From Gemmatimonadaceae bacterium (GTDB taxonomy: Bacteria > Gemmatimonadota > Gemmatimonadetes > Gemmatimonadales > Gemmatimonadaceae): a stretch of 6,087 nucleotides of DNA. A model generated the notes under the pieces. The model saw only the letters and a list, made by a program, of their open reading frames with translations, was not told the origin of the DNA and did no database searches. Position 1 is the stretch's first letter. Each line of letters opens with the position of its first letter. Positions 1 to 6,087 of this stretch are shown here, one piece after another. The translations under genes were made by a program, and so were the position numbers. Where the stretch lies: NCBI GenBank assembly GCA_013816695.1, contig JACDDZ010000107.1, forward strand, positions 1 to 6,087. The letters run 5' to 3'.

Positions 1-650
1 CGCGATTTCTCAAGGGTCGGCAGATCCCGATTCTGGGCGTCAATCTTGGCAGACTGGGGTTTTTGACAAGCTGCCAGGGATCCGACCTCGCTATGGCACT
101 TTCCGATTTTGCGGGCGGCAGGTTCGTCGCCGAGGCGAGAATGGTGCTGGGCGCGCGCGCCGTGGACGAGAAGGGAGCTACCAAGAAGGAATGGAGGGCG
201 CTCAACGACTTTGTACTGCACAAGGGTGGATTCGCACGAGTCGTCCGGCTCGGTATCACTGTAGATGGCGCCTCACTTGGCTCTTACGCCTGTGACGGGA
301 TTGTCATTTCCACCCCAACAGGATCCACTGCATACAGTCTTTCGGCAGGCGGCCCAGTCGTTGTGCCCACGGTGGAATCGATAATCATCACGCCGATATC
401 GGCCCACACTCTGGCAGTACGTCCACTTGTCGTTCCGCCCACGGCAGAGATATCGGTGCAGGCGGATGATTCTGCGACCGAGCTACTGGTAACCGTTGAC
501 GGTCAGGTTGGCGCAAATTTTCGCGATCACGAGCGACTTGTAGTCCGGCGGGCGGCCGAGTCGGTGCTCATCGTTCGCTTTCAGAAGACAACGTTCTTCG
601 AGAAAATTCGCGTGAAACTTGGATGGGGCGGGTTACCCGACAGAGACTAG
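1..650 (+). CDS. nadK: NAD kinase, C-terminal part (5' end outside window)
   Basis: Cytosolic enzyme that phosphorylates NAD to NADP using ATP or polyphosphate. The frame is open from base 3, so the gene begins upstream; 215 residues are visible, against roughly 280-300 for the family. The missing N-terminus would hold the GGDGT nucleotide-binding motif. Seen here in family order: NLGRLGFL (nt 42-65), the Asn-Asp pair of the conserved 'ALND' motif (204-209), the glycine-rich TPTGSTAY signature (312-335), the 'ITPISAHTL' and 'RPLVVP' segments (about 387-437), and the C-terminal VDGQ (495-506). These motifs together make the family certain. A TTG at 63 could be mistaken for a start, but the conserved residues before it show it is internal. 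The stop is TAG at 648-650. recN begins 7 bp later on the same strand, so co-transcription is likely. No frameshift or odd composition is seen. Confidence 0.95.
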   Translation, partial: RFLKGRQIPILGVNLGRLGFLTSCQGSDLAMALSDFAGGRFVAEARMVLGARAVDEKGATKKEWRALNDFVLHKGGFARVVRLGITVDGASLGSYACDGIVISTPTGSTAYSLSAGGPVVVPTVESIIITPISAHTLAVRPLVVPPTAEISVQADDSATELLVTVDGQVGANFRDHERLVVRRAAESVLIVRFQKTTFFEKIRVKLGWGGLPDRD

Positions 651-657
651 GCAGCAG

Positions 658-2325
658 ATGCTGACCGAGCTCCGAATCCGGAATTTTGCAATCATCGAAT
701 CCGTCACGCTTCCACTCGCGACGGGGTTCAATGTGTTGTCCGGCGAAACAGGCGCGGGAAAGTCCATCATCGTTGGCGCGCTGGGATTCCTGCTGGGGGA
801 GCGCGCCAATTCGGACCTGATTCGAACAGGGTCGGACAAGGCGACAGTAGAAGGGACGTTTGAGATTGCCGATCGCAAGACGATCCTCGCCGCCGCCGAT
901 GAGCGGGGAATTGAAGTTGACGGTGCGGTGCTGGTACTGAAACGTGAAATCAGCAGTACCGGGAGAGGCAGAGCATGGGTGAATGGAACCTCCGTTACAG
1001 CGGCCGCACTCGCTGAAATCGGGAGAATGCTCGTCAACCTTCACGGCCAGCACGAGGCTCAAACTCTTCTCGATCCAGATGCACAGCGAATGCTGCTGGA
1101 TAAATCGGCCAACGCCGACGATCAGCTCCACAGCGTTGCGGAGGCTCACTCGGAGCTGTCCGAAATTCAGCGGCACATAAAGACGCTGAGCATGCGAAAG
1201 CAGGATGCGGAGAAGCGGGCCGACTATCTCCGCCACGTTTGTAGCGAGATCGAAGCCGCGAAACTGGTTGCAGGTGAGGATGCAACGCTGGAAGAGGAAG
1301 CGCGGATAATGGAGAACACTGACGAGCTTCGCTCGCTCGTTCAGGGTCTTCTATCACTGCTCGGCGAAGACGAGTCGGGGGCGCTGCCGGCTCTGAGTGG
1401 AATGACGCGGTCACTTGCCGGATTAAAAAAGATCGATTCGTCCACATCGAGGTTTCAGGAGCTGTACGACAACGGCTTTTACGCGCTTGACGAGCTGTCC
1501 CGTTCGTTGAGTGACTACCTCGCGGCAATTGACCTGGATCCCGATCGCCTGGCCAATGTGCGTCGGCGCCGTGACATGATTTACGAGCTGACGCGCAAGT
1601 ATGGACCCACGCTCGATGAAGTCATCGAGACAGGCCGCAAGTCACGGACAGAACTGGACCTGGTCGAAACCGGTTCACTGGACATCGGCGAGCTCAAGGC
1701 GCGTGAGAAGTCCGCCACTGACAATCTCACTGCTCACGCATTGAAACTTACGGAAGTTCGCAAGAGTGCCGCTCGCAAACTTTCCAAATCGGTGGATGCA
1801 ATACTTCCTGATCTCGGGATGGGCGATGGAAAGTTCTCCGTTCGCCTTGTTGAGAAGAACGAGATTTCCTCCACCGGAGCCGAGGATGTTGAGTTTCTTG
1901 TTACCCTCAACGTCGGGCACGATGCGCGGCCGCTCGCAAAGGTTGCGTCTGGCGGAGAGCTGTCACGGGTGATGCTGGCGCTTAAGACGATCCTGGCGCG
2001 GGCCGATGAAGTTCCAACCCTGATCTTCGATGAGGTTGACGCGGGAATCGGGGGGAAAGTCGGGCTGCAGGTGGGTGACATGCTTCGCCGGGTGGCCGAG
2101 CATCATCAGGTGTTCGCGATCTCACACCTTCCGCAAATCGCCGCGCGCGCACACCATCACATGGTGGTTGCCAAGGCCGCGAAGACAGGTGTTACATCCG
2201 CCGACATCGCTATCCTCTCGGGGAAGGATCGCGTGACCGAGATCGCACGAATGCTTGGTGGCGATCCCGAAAGCAAGGTCAGTCAGGCGCACGCAAAGGA
2301 ACTTCTGAGCTCGGCTGCCGCCTGA
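658..2325 (+). CDS. recN: DNA repair protein RecN
   Basis: SMC-like ATPase that acts early in recombinational repair of double-strand breaks, binding DNA ends and promoting their association on the nucleoid. The protein is 555 residues, close to the usual 550-560. It opens with the family N-terminus MLTELRIRNFAIIES. Walker A GETGAGKS is at residues 29-36, and the RecN-typical HGQHE is at 129-133. A long charged, coiled-coil-prone middle runs from about 150 to 350. The ABC signature SGGE is at 431-434, Walker B ends in D458-E459 within LIFDEVDAG, and the switch His is H490 in AISHLPQ. All key residues are intact. The frame is open back to an ATG at 619, but I choose ATG 658: it matches the family N-terminus and does not overlap nadK. 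A weak AGG (649-651) sits 6 nt before it, overlapping the nadK stop. The TGA stop touches the stop of the convergent barrel gene. Confidence 0.97.
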   Translation: MLTELRIRNFAIIESVTLPLATGFNVLSGETGAGKSIIVGALGFLLGERANSDLIRTGSDKATVEGTFEIADRKTILAAADERGIEVDGAVLVLKREISSTGRGRAWVNGTSVTAAALAEIGRMLVNLHGQHEAQTLLDPDAQRMLLDKSANADDQLHSVAEAHSELSEIQRHIKTLSMRKQDAEKRADYLRHVCSEIEAAKLVAGEDATLEEEARIMENTDELRSLVQGLLSLLGEDESGALPALSGMTRSLAGLKKIDSSTSRFQELYDNGFYALDELSRSLSDYLAAIDLDPDRLANVRRRRDMIYELTRKYGPTLDEVIETGRKSRTELDLVETGSLDIGELKAREKSATDNLTAHALKLTEVRKSAARKLSKSVDAILPDLGMGDGKFSVRLVEKNEISSTGAEDVEFLVTLNVGHDARPLAKVASGGELSRVMLALKTILARADEVPTLIFDEVDAGIGGKVGLQVGDMLRRVAEHHQVFAISHLPQIAARAHHHMVVAKAAKTGVTSADIAILSGKDRVTEIARMLGGDPESKVSQAHAKELLSSAAA

Positions 2326-3780
2326 CTAGCGCCTTGCGAAAATCCTGACGCGAATTTCGTCGCTGAAAGTCTTGGGCTGAAAGCCGCTTCCGCTGATGCT
2401 TTGCGAATGGAAGAAGGTGGCCTCCAGAGGAAATCGCGGGCCCATCGTGCGCGACGCAGAAAGGTTTGAAAAGGAAATCCCTCCGCCAACCCGATTGTCC
2501 GTTGCGTCACCAACGTGCCGGGTCTGGTACTGCGCTCCGAGCAAAAGCCATTTGTTGAAAGCGTAGCCCGGCGTAACCGAAAAGTTGAATCCCGCTTTGC
2601 TACCGTCCGACATGCCGAAGATTCCGGAGCCTGTGACAGTGGTAAAAACCCGGTTCGCCAGGAATAAGTCGGCAACGCCACCAAGCTCGGTTCGGGACAG
2701 TCCTTCGCCGGCGACAAGGGGAAGCAGTTCGCCCGCAGAAGGTTTTCCGCCCGTGGGAAAGAAGATGCGTGCAAACCCGGCAGCGCGAACTTTGTCCGTT
2801 TCGGTTACACGGAATTTCGCAGTGAGGCTTATGTCTCCGAGGCGCGTGAGAGTACGGAACGACGGCAGTGTGCCGCCAGGTCCAATGCTTGAATTGGCGA
2901 GGAAGTCACGATATGCCGCGCCTGTGATTGGTAGCGTCGCGGAAGTGATCGATGTTCCTGTCACCGTACTGATTCCAAAATCCCGGTAGGCCGCCGCGAC
3001 CGCCGCGACGCGCGTCGTGATTGCTGCGTGTGTAGCGCTCGACGAGAGCGGGACAAACGGGGACGTTGCCAGTAGCAGAATTCCGCTGGAAAGTGTGGCG
3101 GAGGTGTTCACCAGCGCTTGCGCCTCCGTTCTGCGTGCGTTGACGGTGGCGCATTGCGAAGCACTGTTGCCGAGACATGAGGAGAGCTGCGTACTCAGGG
3201 CAGTGCGTGCCCTGGATATCTGATTTGCGAGCAATGTGTCAGCAGCAAAAGCGGACACAGATGTCAACGCGGGATTTGCACCCACGTTGGCGCTGCCGAT
3301 TTCAGAGTTTGCGGATATGCGCGCAGTTGCCTCGACACGCACGAATGGAATTTCCGCCGAGATCATCAATCTTCCAGGCAGGCCAAGATCGAGTAGCAGC
3401 GAGGTAGACGCCGTCCGATGCGTGGCCTGAACGTCAGTTGCTCCGAGCGAAAGCGTGAAGGCATTTTGGCCGCTCACCGTGCGGATGGCTGTCTCGTTTC
3501 CTGCGAGGGATGGAAAGGCCGCCGTGCCTGCCGCTGCGAATGAGTACTGGGAGCCGTACGAGGCAACAGCGCCGTTTCCGGTATATACCTGATCGTAGAA
3601 CTGCCAGGATCCGTGCATGCCCGTGCGAACCTGTCCGACGCCGAGAACGAGGGCATCGTCTCCGAATGGAAGTGAACGCTGACTCTTCGCGGTGCCGGCC
3701 AATATGGAAGAAGCTATCGCGAGCATCACGATTTTGCGCGTGCTGCGGTAGAGATAAGTGGTTGTGATCTTGTGTTCCAT
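2326..3780 (-). CDS. Predicted outer-membrane beta-barrel protein, unknown function
   Basis: 484 residues, not assigned to a named family. The N-terminus looks like a Sec signal peptide: basic residues R12, R15 and K16, a hydrophobic stretch at about 17-29, and a plausible cleavage in AGTAKSQ (29-34). After this come many short segments of alternating polar and hydrophobic residues, rich in Gly, Ser, Thr and aromatics, at about 44-155 and 310-484, as in outer-membrane barrels. The phrase 'LGDISLTAKFRV' (314-325) resembles strands of the phenol-degradation meta-pathway/transporter-type outer-membrane family, but this is only a resemblance. A helix-prone insert (about 172-265) divides the two barrel-like parts and carries the only Cys pair, C202 and C210. 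AAYRDF occurs twice (263-268, 288-293). The ATG at 3780 is the most upstream start after the preceding gene's stop; it has no clear Shine-Dalgarno, and M19 (3726) is a poorer alternative. The C-terminus, ...RIFARR, lacks the usual terminal Phe. Likely role: channel or uptake, by inference only. Confidence 0.75.
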   Translation of the reverse strand: MEHKITTTYLYRSTRKIVMLAIASSILAGTAKSQRSLPFGDDALVLGVGQVRTGMHGSWQFYDQVYTGNGAVASYGSQYSFAAAGTAAFPSLAGNETAIRTVSGQNAFTLSLGATDVQATHRTASTSLLLDLGLPGRLMISAEIPFVRVEATARISANSEIGSANVGANPALTSVSAFAADTLLANQISRARTALSTQLSSCLGNSASQCATVNARRTEAQALVNTSATLSSGILLLATSPFVPLSSSATHAAITTRVAAVAAAYRDFGISTVTGTSITSATLPITGAAYRDFLANSSIGPGGTLPSFRTLTRLGDISLTAKFRVTETDKVRAAGFARIFFPTGGKPSAGELLPLVAGEGLSRTELGGVADLFLANRVFTTVTGSGIFGMSDGSKAGFNFSVTPGYAFNKWLLLGAQYQTRHVGDATDNRVGGGISFSNLSASRTMGPRFPLEATFFHSQSISGSGFQPKTFSDEIRVRIFARR

Positions 3781-3791
3781 GAATGAGATGC

Positions 3792-3821
3792 AAAGGGCGC
3801 CTTCTTCATCGAAGGCGCCCT
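3792..3821 (-). terminator. Stem-loop between hydrolase and barrel genes, probable terminator
   Basis: Perfect 11-bp stem (3794-3804 pairs with 3811-3821), mostly GC, around a 6-base loop. On the minus strand it starts 25 nt after the hydrolase stop codon and is followed by only three T's, so as an intrinsic terminator it is strong in stem but weak in U-tract. On the plus strand no T-run follows, so minus-strand action is preferred. It ends 13 nt before the barrel-protein ATG. If transcription reads through, the hairpin would sit in the barrel gene's leader close to its ribosome binding region. Confidence 0.55.
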
Positions 3822-3846
3822 CTAAATATGCAGTAATTCCCGGGTT

Positions 3847-5520
3847 TTATCGCGGTGCTGTCACCGCTCCCATGATTGTCGCAACCTGGTCCGCAAGCCA
3901 GCTTCGAACGCCTTCAGCGTAATGTGCGCCGGTGCCGTCCTGGACGACGAGATTCTGTGAATGCCATGTAAGGCCGTTGTCGGGGGATAAGTAGGTGGCG
4001 AGGTCGATCATCCTTATGCCCTTTTGCGCGACAAGCGAGCGAATTCCCGTGTTGACCGCAGGCATGCTGGTTGAAATTGGGGAAGGGCCAAGCGTGGTTA
4101 CGATGAAATGATTCGCCGGCAAACCTCGCGCAACCCACTTGTCGATCATGGTGCCAATGTTTGCGACTGTCTGAGCAGCGCTGACACCGTAGTACTGGTC
4201 GTTTGTGCCGATGGACACGTATACAAAATCATTCACTGTCGGAGTGAAGGACCGTGCGCGAGTGATTGGACCAGAATACACCAGGTTCGCCAGTTCTCCT
4301 CCATTCCAAGGACTTCCGAGTCCGAGTACCTCGGCGTCAAATCGCGTAATTCCGTTGACTGGAGTCAGCGCGTTGGGTGATCCATATTGCGTGCGTCCGG
4401 AGCCGCTGGTTGTGCCTCCAATCGCATGATTCACGGCGACAATTGCGGGCGAGTATCGCTGCGCCCACTGGCTTTCAATCTTGCCGGCAAGCTGCGTGGA
4501 ATTATTCGGCGCCGAGGCGGCGGGTCGCTCGTAGTCTACCGAGACGTAGGAGAGCGCGACAATCGACGCACCTGCACCAGCATAGCCTCGATCCGTATTC
4601 GAGTCACCGAACGTGATGATACGCGCTACCACTGCTGTGGCGCCAACGGTTACCGTCGGGTTCACGGCGCCCGTCGCCACGCGTGCAGTCATTGACTGGG
4701 GTCCGGCCGCCGGTCCCAACGTCCAGCCGCGAATGATTGCAGTGCCAGCCGCGTTTGTTACAATGGAAGCCGGCGAAACGGTACCGCCGTTTCCAGCAGT
4801 GAGCAGTACTGTAGCATTCGGAAAGACGGTGCCTGCTGCATCTGCAACTTTTACTGTGATGTCGTTGGGAACGCCGCGTCCAGCCGGTGATGACTGGCTA
4901 TTGCCACCGGTAATCGAAATACTCGATGCAATTGGGCTGGGCGCGGGTGCAGGCGCGGGTGCAGGTGCGGGTGCAGGTGCGGGTGCGGGTGCAGGTGTAG
5001 GCGCAGGCGCAGGTGCAGGTGCAGGAGCCGGGGCGGGAGCCGCAGGTGGCGGGGGCGGAGAGCTCGCGGTTGCGGCGAATGTGACATTAAGATCTCGACC
5101 GTCGAGAGTCGCGATCACGAGTTGCGGTCCAGCGGTTGATCCGAGAGTCCAGGTCCCGGAGCTCGCTATGCCAACTGAATTTGTTGTTGCAGTGGCAGAT
5201 TCAATTCGGCCGCCCCCGAGCGTTACCGCGAACGTGACGGCTACATTCGGGACCCCTGTCCCGTTAACATCGGCAACCCAGAGCGAGAGTGGCGTCGGCA
5301 GGGAAGTTCCGACGAGAGCCGCCTGAGTATTACCTCCCTGCACTCCGGCCGTTTTTGGAGTTGGCGGGGTCGAGGTTGGAGCGGGTGGTGTAGTTGGAAC
5401 TGCTGGATTGACCGTAACGCCTGAGGTGGTGCCCGGTTCGTTGCTTTTGGGAGCGGTCGGGGTGCCGGCGCAGGCGAGCCCGAAGCCTGCGATCAAACAG
5501 GCGAGAAGCGTTTTCGACAC
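3847..5520 (-). CDS. Predicted lipoprotein with two Ig-like domains and C-terminal SGNH/GDSL hydrolase
   Basis: 557 residues from GTG 5520. The N-terminus MSKTLLACLIAGFGLAC reads as a lipoprotein signal with acylated Cys17, although the lipobox (GLAC) is imperfect. A Thr/Pro-rich tether (about 20-59) follows. Two Big_1-like (invasin-type) Ig domains lie at about 62-152 and 205-296; each begins GGN.Q, has a VAD...PN segment, and carries WTLG..AGPQ (124-133, 266-275). An (Ala-Pro)n linker at 155-196 joins them. The SGNH domain has GDSN with nucleophile S307 (block I), NHAIGG with G368-G369 (block II), GTND with N440 (block III), and D528/H533 as the probable Asp-His pair (block V). The fold class acts on ester bonds such as acyl or acetyl groups on lipids or glycans; the substrate is unknown. 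An in-frame ATG at 5583 would add 21 residues with little coding character and bury the signal peptide. Neither start has a clear Shine-Dalgarno. Probable location is the cell surface or periplasm. Confidence 0.85.
   Translation of the reverse strand: MSKTLLACLIAGFGLACAGTPTAPKSNEPGTTSGVTVNPAVPTTPPAPTSTPPTPKTAGVQGGNTQAALVGTSLPTPLSLWVADVNGTGVPNVAVTFAVTLGGGRIESATATTNSVGIASSGTWTLGSTAGPQLVIATLDGRDLNVTFAATASSPPPPPAAPAPAPAPAPAPAPTPAPAPAPAPAPAPAPAPAPSPIASSISITGGNSQSSPAGRGVPNDITVKVADAAGTVFPNATVLLTAGNGGTVSPASIVTNAAGTAIIRGWTLGPAAGPQSMTARVATGAVNPTVTVGATAVVARIITFGDSNTDRGYAGAGASIVALSYVSVDYERPAASAPNNSTQLAGKIESQWAQRYSPAIVAVNHAIGGTTSGSGRTQYGSPNALTPVNGITRFDAEVLGLGSPWNGGELANLVYSGPITRARSFTPTVNDFVYVSIGTNDQYYGVSAAQTVANIGTMIDKWVARGLPANHFIVTTLGPSPISTSMPAVNTGIRSLVAQKGIRMIDLATYLSPDNGLTWHSQNLVVQDGTGAHYAEGVRSWLADQVATIMGAVTAPR
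4933..5058 (-). repeat. Ala-Pro repeat tract (interdomain linker)
   Basis: Imperfect 6-base repeat, read on the plus strand as alternating GGG/AGG and CGC/TGC triplets. On the coding strand it encodes five prolines, one Ala, (Ala-Pro)x7, Thr-Pro, (Ala-Pro)x9, then Ser-Pro, linking the two Ig-like domains. The Pro codons are mixed (CCC, CCT, CCG), so the tract is not a pure array, but several 12-base units (GCAGGTGCGGGT) are identical. A gain or loss of 6-base units would keep the frame and only change linker length. Such Ala-Pro tracts are stiff extended spacers in other proteins. Confidence 0.9.
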
Positions 5521-5600
5521 GGAAGTGTCATGCGAGAGATGGGCAGCGTCCCAACACGCTCCGGTCGAACCCGCTGGCCCCATATACCGGAACCACGGCT

Positions 5601-5638
5601 GAGTGTTACGGGATCATATGGTTTGTCAGGAAACACTC
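5601..5638. repeat. Inverted repeat upstream of the lipoprotein gene
   Basis: GAGTGTT (5601-5607) and its exact reverse complement AACACTC (5632-5638) flank 24 bases. On the minus strand a TATGAT (5613-5618), five of six to a sigma-70 -10 box, lies between the arms, 29 bases before the upstream ATG at 5583. No good -35 box is seen at 16-18 bp. It could be an operator around a promoter, or chance: 7-bp arms are short. Confidence 0.25.
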
Positions 5639-5670
5639 ATCCGTAAGACGAATGTTTGGCAGGGACGTAA

Positions 5671-5684
5671 CCAAATGTATTTGG
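5671..5684. repeat. 14-bp palindrome just 3' of the tRNA gene
   Basis: CCAAATGTATTTGG is a perfect inverted repeat (6-bp arms, 2-bp centre; as RNA, 5 bp with a 4-base loop). It begins 4 nt beyond the tRNA 3' end on the minus strand. It may form a small hairpin in the tRNA trailer, acting as a weak terminator or a 3' processing boundary. No T-run follows, so terminator function is doubtful. Confidence 0.35.
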
Positions 5685-5688
5685 AGCA

Positions 5689-5772
5689 TGCTCGGGCCCA
5701 GACTCGAACTGGGACCCCGTTGCCGGGAAGGGATTTTAAGTCCCTCGCGTCTACCCGTTTCGCCACCCGAGC
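5689..5772 (-). tRNA. tRNA-Leu (anticodon UAA)
   Basis: 84 bases without CCA. The acceptor stem GCTCGGG/CCCGAGC is a perfect 7 bp with discriminator A. The D arm is GCG...CGC, with GGG in its loop. The anticodon stem AGGGA/TCCCT encloses loop CTTAAAA, giving anticodon UAA, which reads UUA (and UUG by wobble). A long variable arm (CCCG-GCAA-CGGG) marks a class II tRNA and fits leucine. The T arm is CCCAG-TTCGAGT-CTGGG. The 3' CCA is not encoded (TGC follows), so the host must add it with a CCA-adding enzyme. It lies between the kinase gene and the lipoprotein gene, all on the minus strand. Confidence 0.97.
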
Positions 5773-5778
5773 AAAGTC

Positions 5779-5800
5779 AAAAGAGCGGCGATCACCGCTT
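5779..5800 (-). terminator. Probable intrinsic terminator after the histidine kinase gene
   Basis: On the minus strand AGCGG and CCGCT (5795-5799 and 5784-5788) form a 5-bp GC-rich stem with a 6-base loop, followed by CTTTT. It lies in the 63 bp between the kinase stop codon and the tRNA 5' end, where it would separate the two transcripts. The stem is short, so termination may be partial. Confidence 0.45.
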
Positions 5801-5835
5801 CTTTACTCTTTCAGTCCAACCTAAGCGCCACCATC

Positions 5836-6087
5836 CTATGCTTCAAGCACGGCGGGACTGTCGGGTCGCCATGCGGCGTCCGACGCTCCTGGAAGGGTAA
5901 ACCGAAATGTAGTTCCGGAGCCCGGGACGCTTTCCACGCTCAAAGTGCCTCCGTGGCTTTCCACGATTCCCTTCACAATGAAAAGGCCAAGGCCGGCTCC
6001 GGACCGCGATCCTTTGCTGGCTTTCCAGAAGCGGTCGAAAAGGTGTGGCAAGTGGTCGGGATCGATTCCGATTCCGGAGTCGGTAAC
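5836..6087 (-). CDS. Sensor histidine kinase, C-terminal ATPase end (5' part outside window)
   Basis: 83 residues are visible; the frame stays open to the window edge. They are the end of a GHKL/HATPase_c catalytic domain, the ATP-binding half of a two-component sensor kinase that phosphorylates a His and passes it to a response regulator. The G1/D box reads VTDSGIGID (first 9 visible residues), the F box is LFDRFWK, the G2 box is GAGLGLFIVK, and the domain closes with GGTLSVES.PGSGTTFRFTLP. About 16 less conserved residues follow to the TAG stop. The sensor region, phosphorylated His and partner regulator are outside the window, so the signal is unknown. A TTG at 6051 is internal, since the G1 box precedes it. 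Motif order and spacing leave little doubt about the family; a hybrid kinase with a C-terminal receiver is excluded because the protein ends here. Confidence 0.95.
   Translation of the reverse strand, partial: VTDSGIGIDPDHLPHLFDRFWKASKGSRSGAGLGLFIVKGIVESHGGTLSVESVPGSGTTFRFTLPGASDAAWRPDSPAVLEA

Noticed and set aside
619..657. Upstream ATG extension of RecN by 13 residues
   Set aside because: The extension would overlap the nadK end and is not part of the RecN N-terminus, which begins MLTELRIRNF at 658.
568..1236. Minus-strand open frame of 222 codons opposite nadK and recN
   Set aside because: It overlaps two certain genes in antisense and shows no domain or signal; it is a by-product of high-GC codon use.
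2329..2370. Terminator for recN inside the 3' end of the barrel gene
   Set aside because: Only a weak 4-bp pairing (GACG/CGTC) with a 7-base loop and no T-run; not convincing.
3434..3793. Minus-strand open frame of 119 codons overlapping the start of the barrel gene in another frame
   Set aside because: Its composition (many Arg, His, Ser) is typical of an out-of-frame reading, and the overlapping frame has a signal peptide and barrel-like strands.
4613..5326. Long plus-strand open frame of 237 codons with a Gly-Ala repeat
   Set aside because: It is antisense to the lipoprotein gene, and the Gly-Ala run is simply the complement of the Ala-Pro tract. The minus frame has a signal peptide, Ig-like domains and SGNH motifs; this one has no recognisable domain.
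5689..5772. Integration site for a mobile element at tRNA-Leu
   Set aside because: No integrase, no transposase and no repeated tRNA 3' fragment were seen in the window; flanking genes look chromosomal.

Overview
The window reads as ordinary bacterial chromosome of moderately high GC. Three things suggest a Gram-negative outside the Proteobacteria, with Gemmatimonadota my best guess at moderate confidence: an Ig-like repeat carrying a 'WTLG..AGPQ' signature in a probable lipoprotein, a long signal-peptide-bearing barrel-like protein that fits no common porin family, and a tRNA gene without an encoded CCA. No 16S rRNA or other decisive marker is present.

Layout. Plus strand, 1-2325: the 3' part of an NAD kinase gene (nadK), followed after 7 bp by a complete recN (DNA repair ATPase). 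Their spacing suggests one transcript. Minus strand, 2326-3780: a predicted outer-membrane beta-barrel protein of unknown function, whose stop codon lies directly against the recN stop codon. Minus strand, 3847-5520 (or 5583): a predicted secreted lipoprotein with two Big_1-type Ig-like domains joined by an (Ala-Pro)n linker and a C-terminal SGNH/GDSL hydrolase domain. A perfect 11-bp stem-loop lies in the 66 bp between this gene and the barrel gene. Minus strand, 5689-5772: tRNA-Leu(UAA). Minus strand, 5836 to the window edge: the C-terminal end of a sensor histidine kinase, with a probable terminator between it and the tRNA.

How it fits together. The left part is housekeeping: NADP supply and recombinational repair. 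The right part is a run of minus-strand genes: kinase, tRNA, surface hydrolase, barrel protein. The hydrolase and the barrel protein are both predicted envelope proteins, adjacent and in the same reading frame, but whether they are functionally linked is inference. I see no mobile element, CRISPR array, phage gene or defence system. The most distinctive material is the hydrolase/barrel pair and the stem-loop between them. No intergenic stretch exceeds 300 bases.
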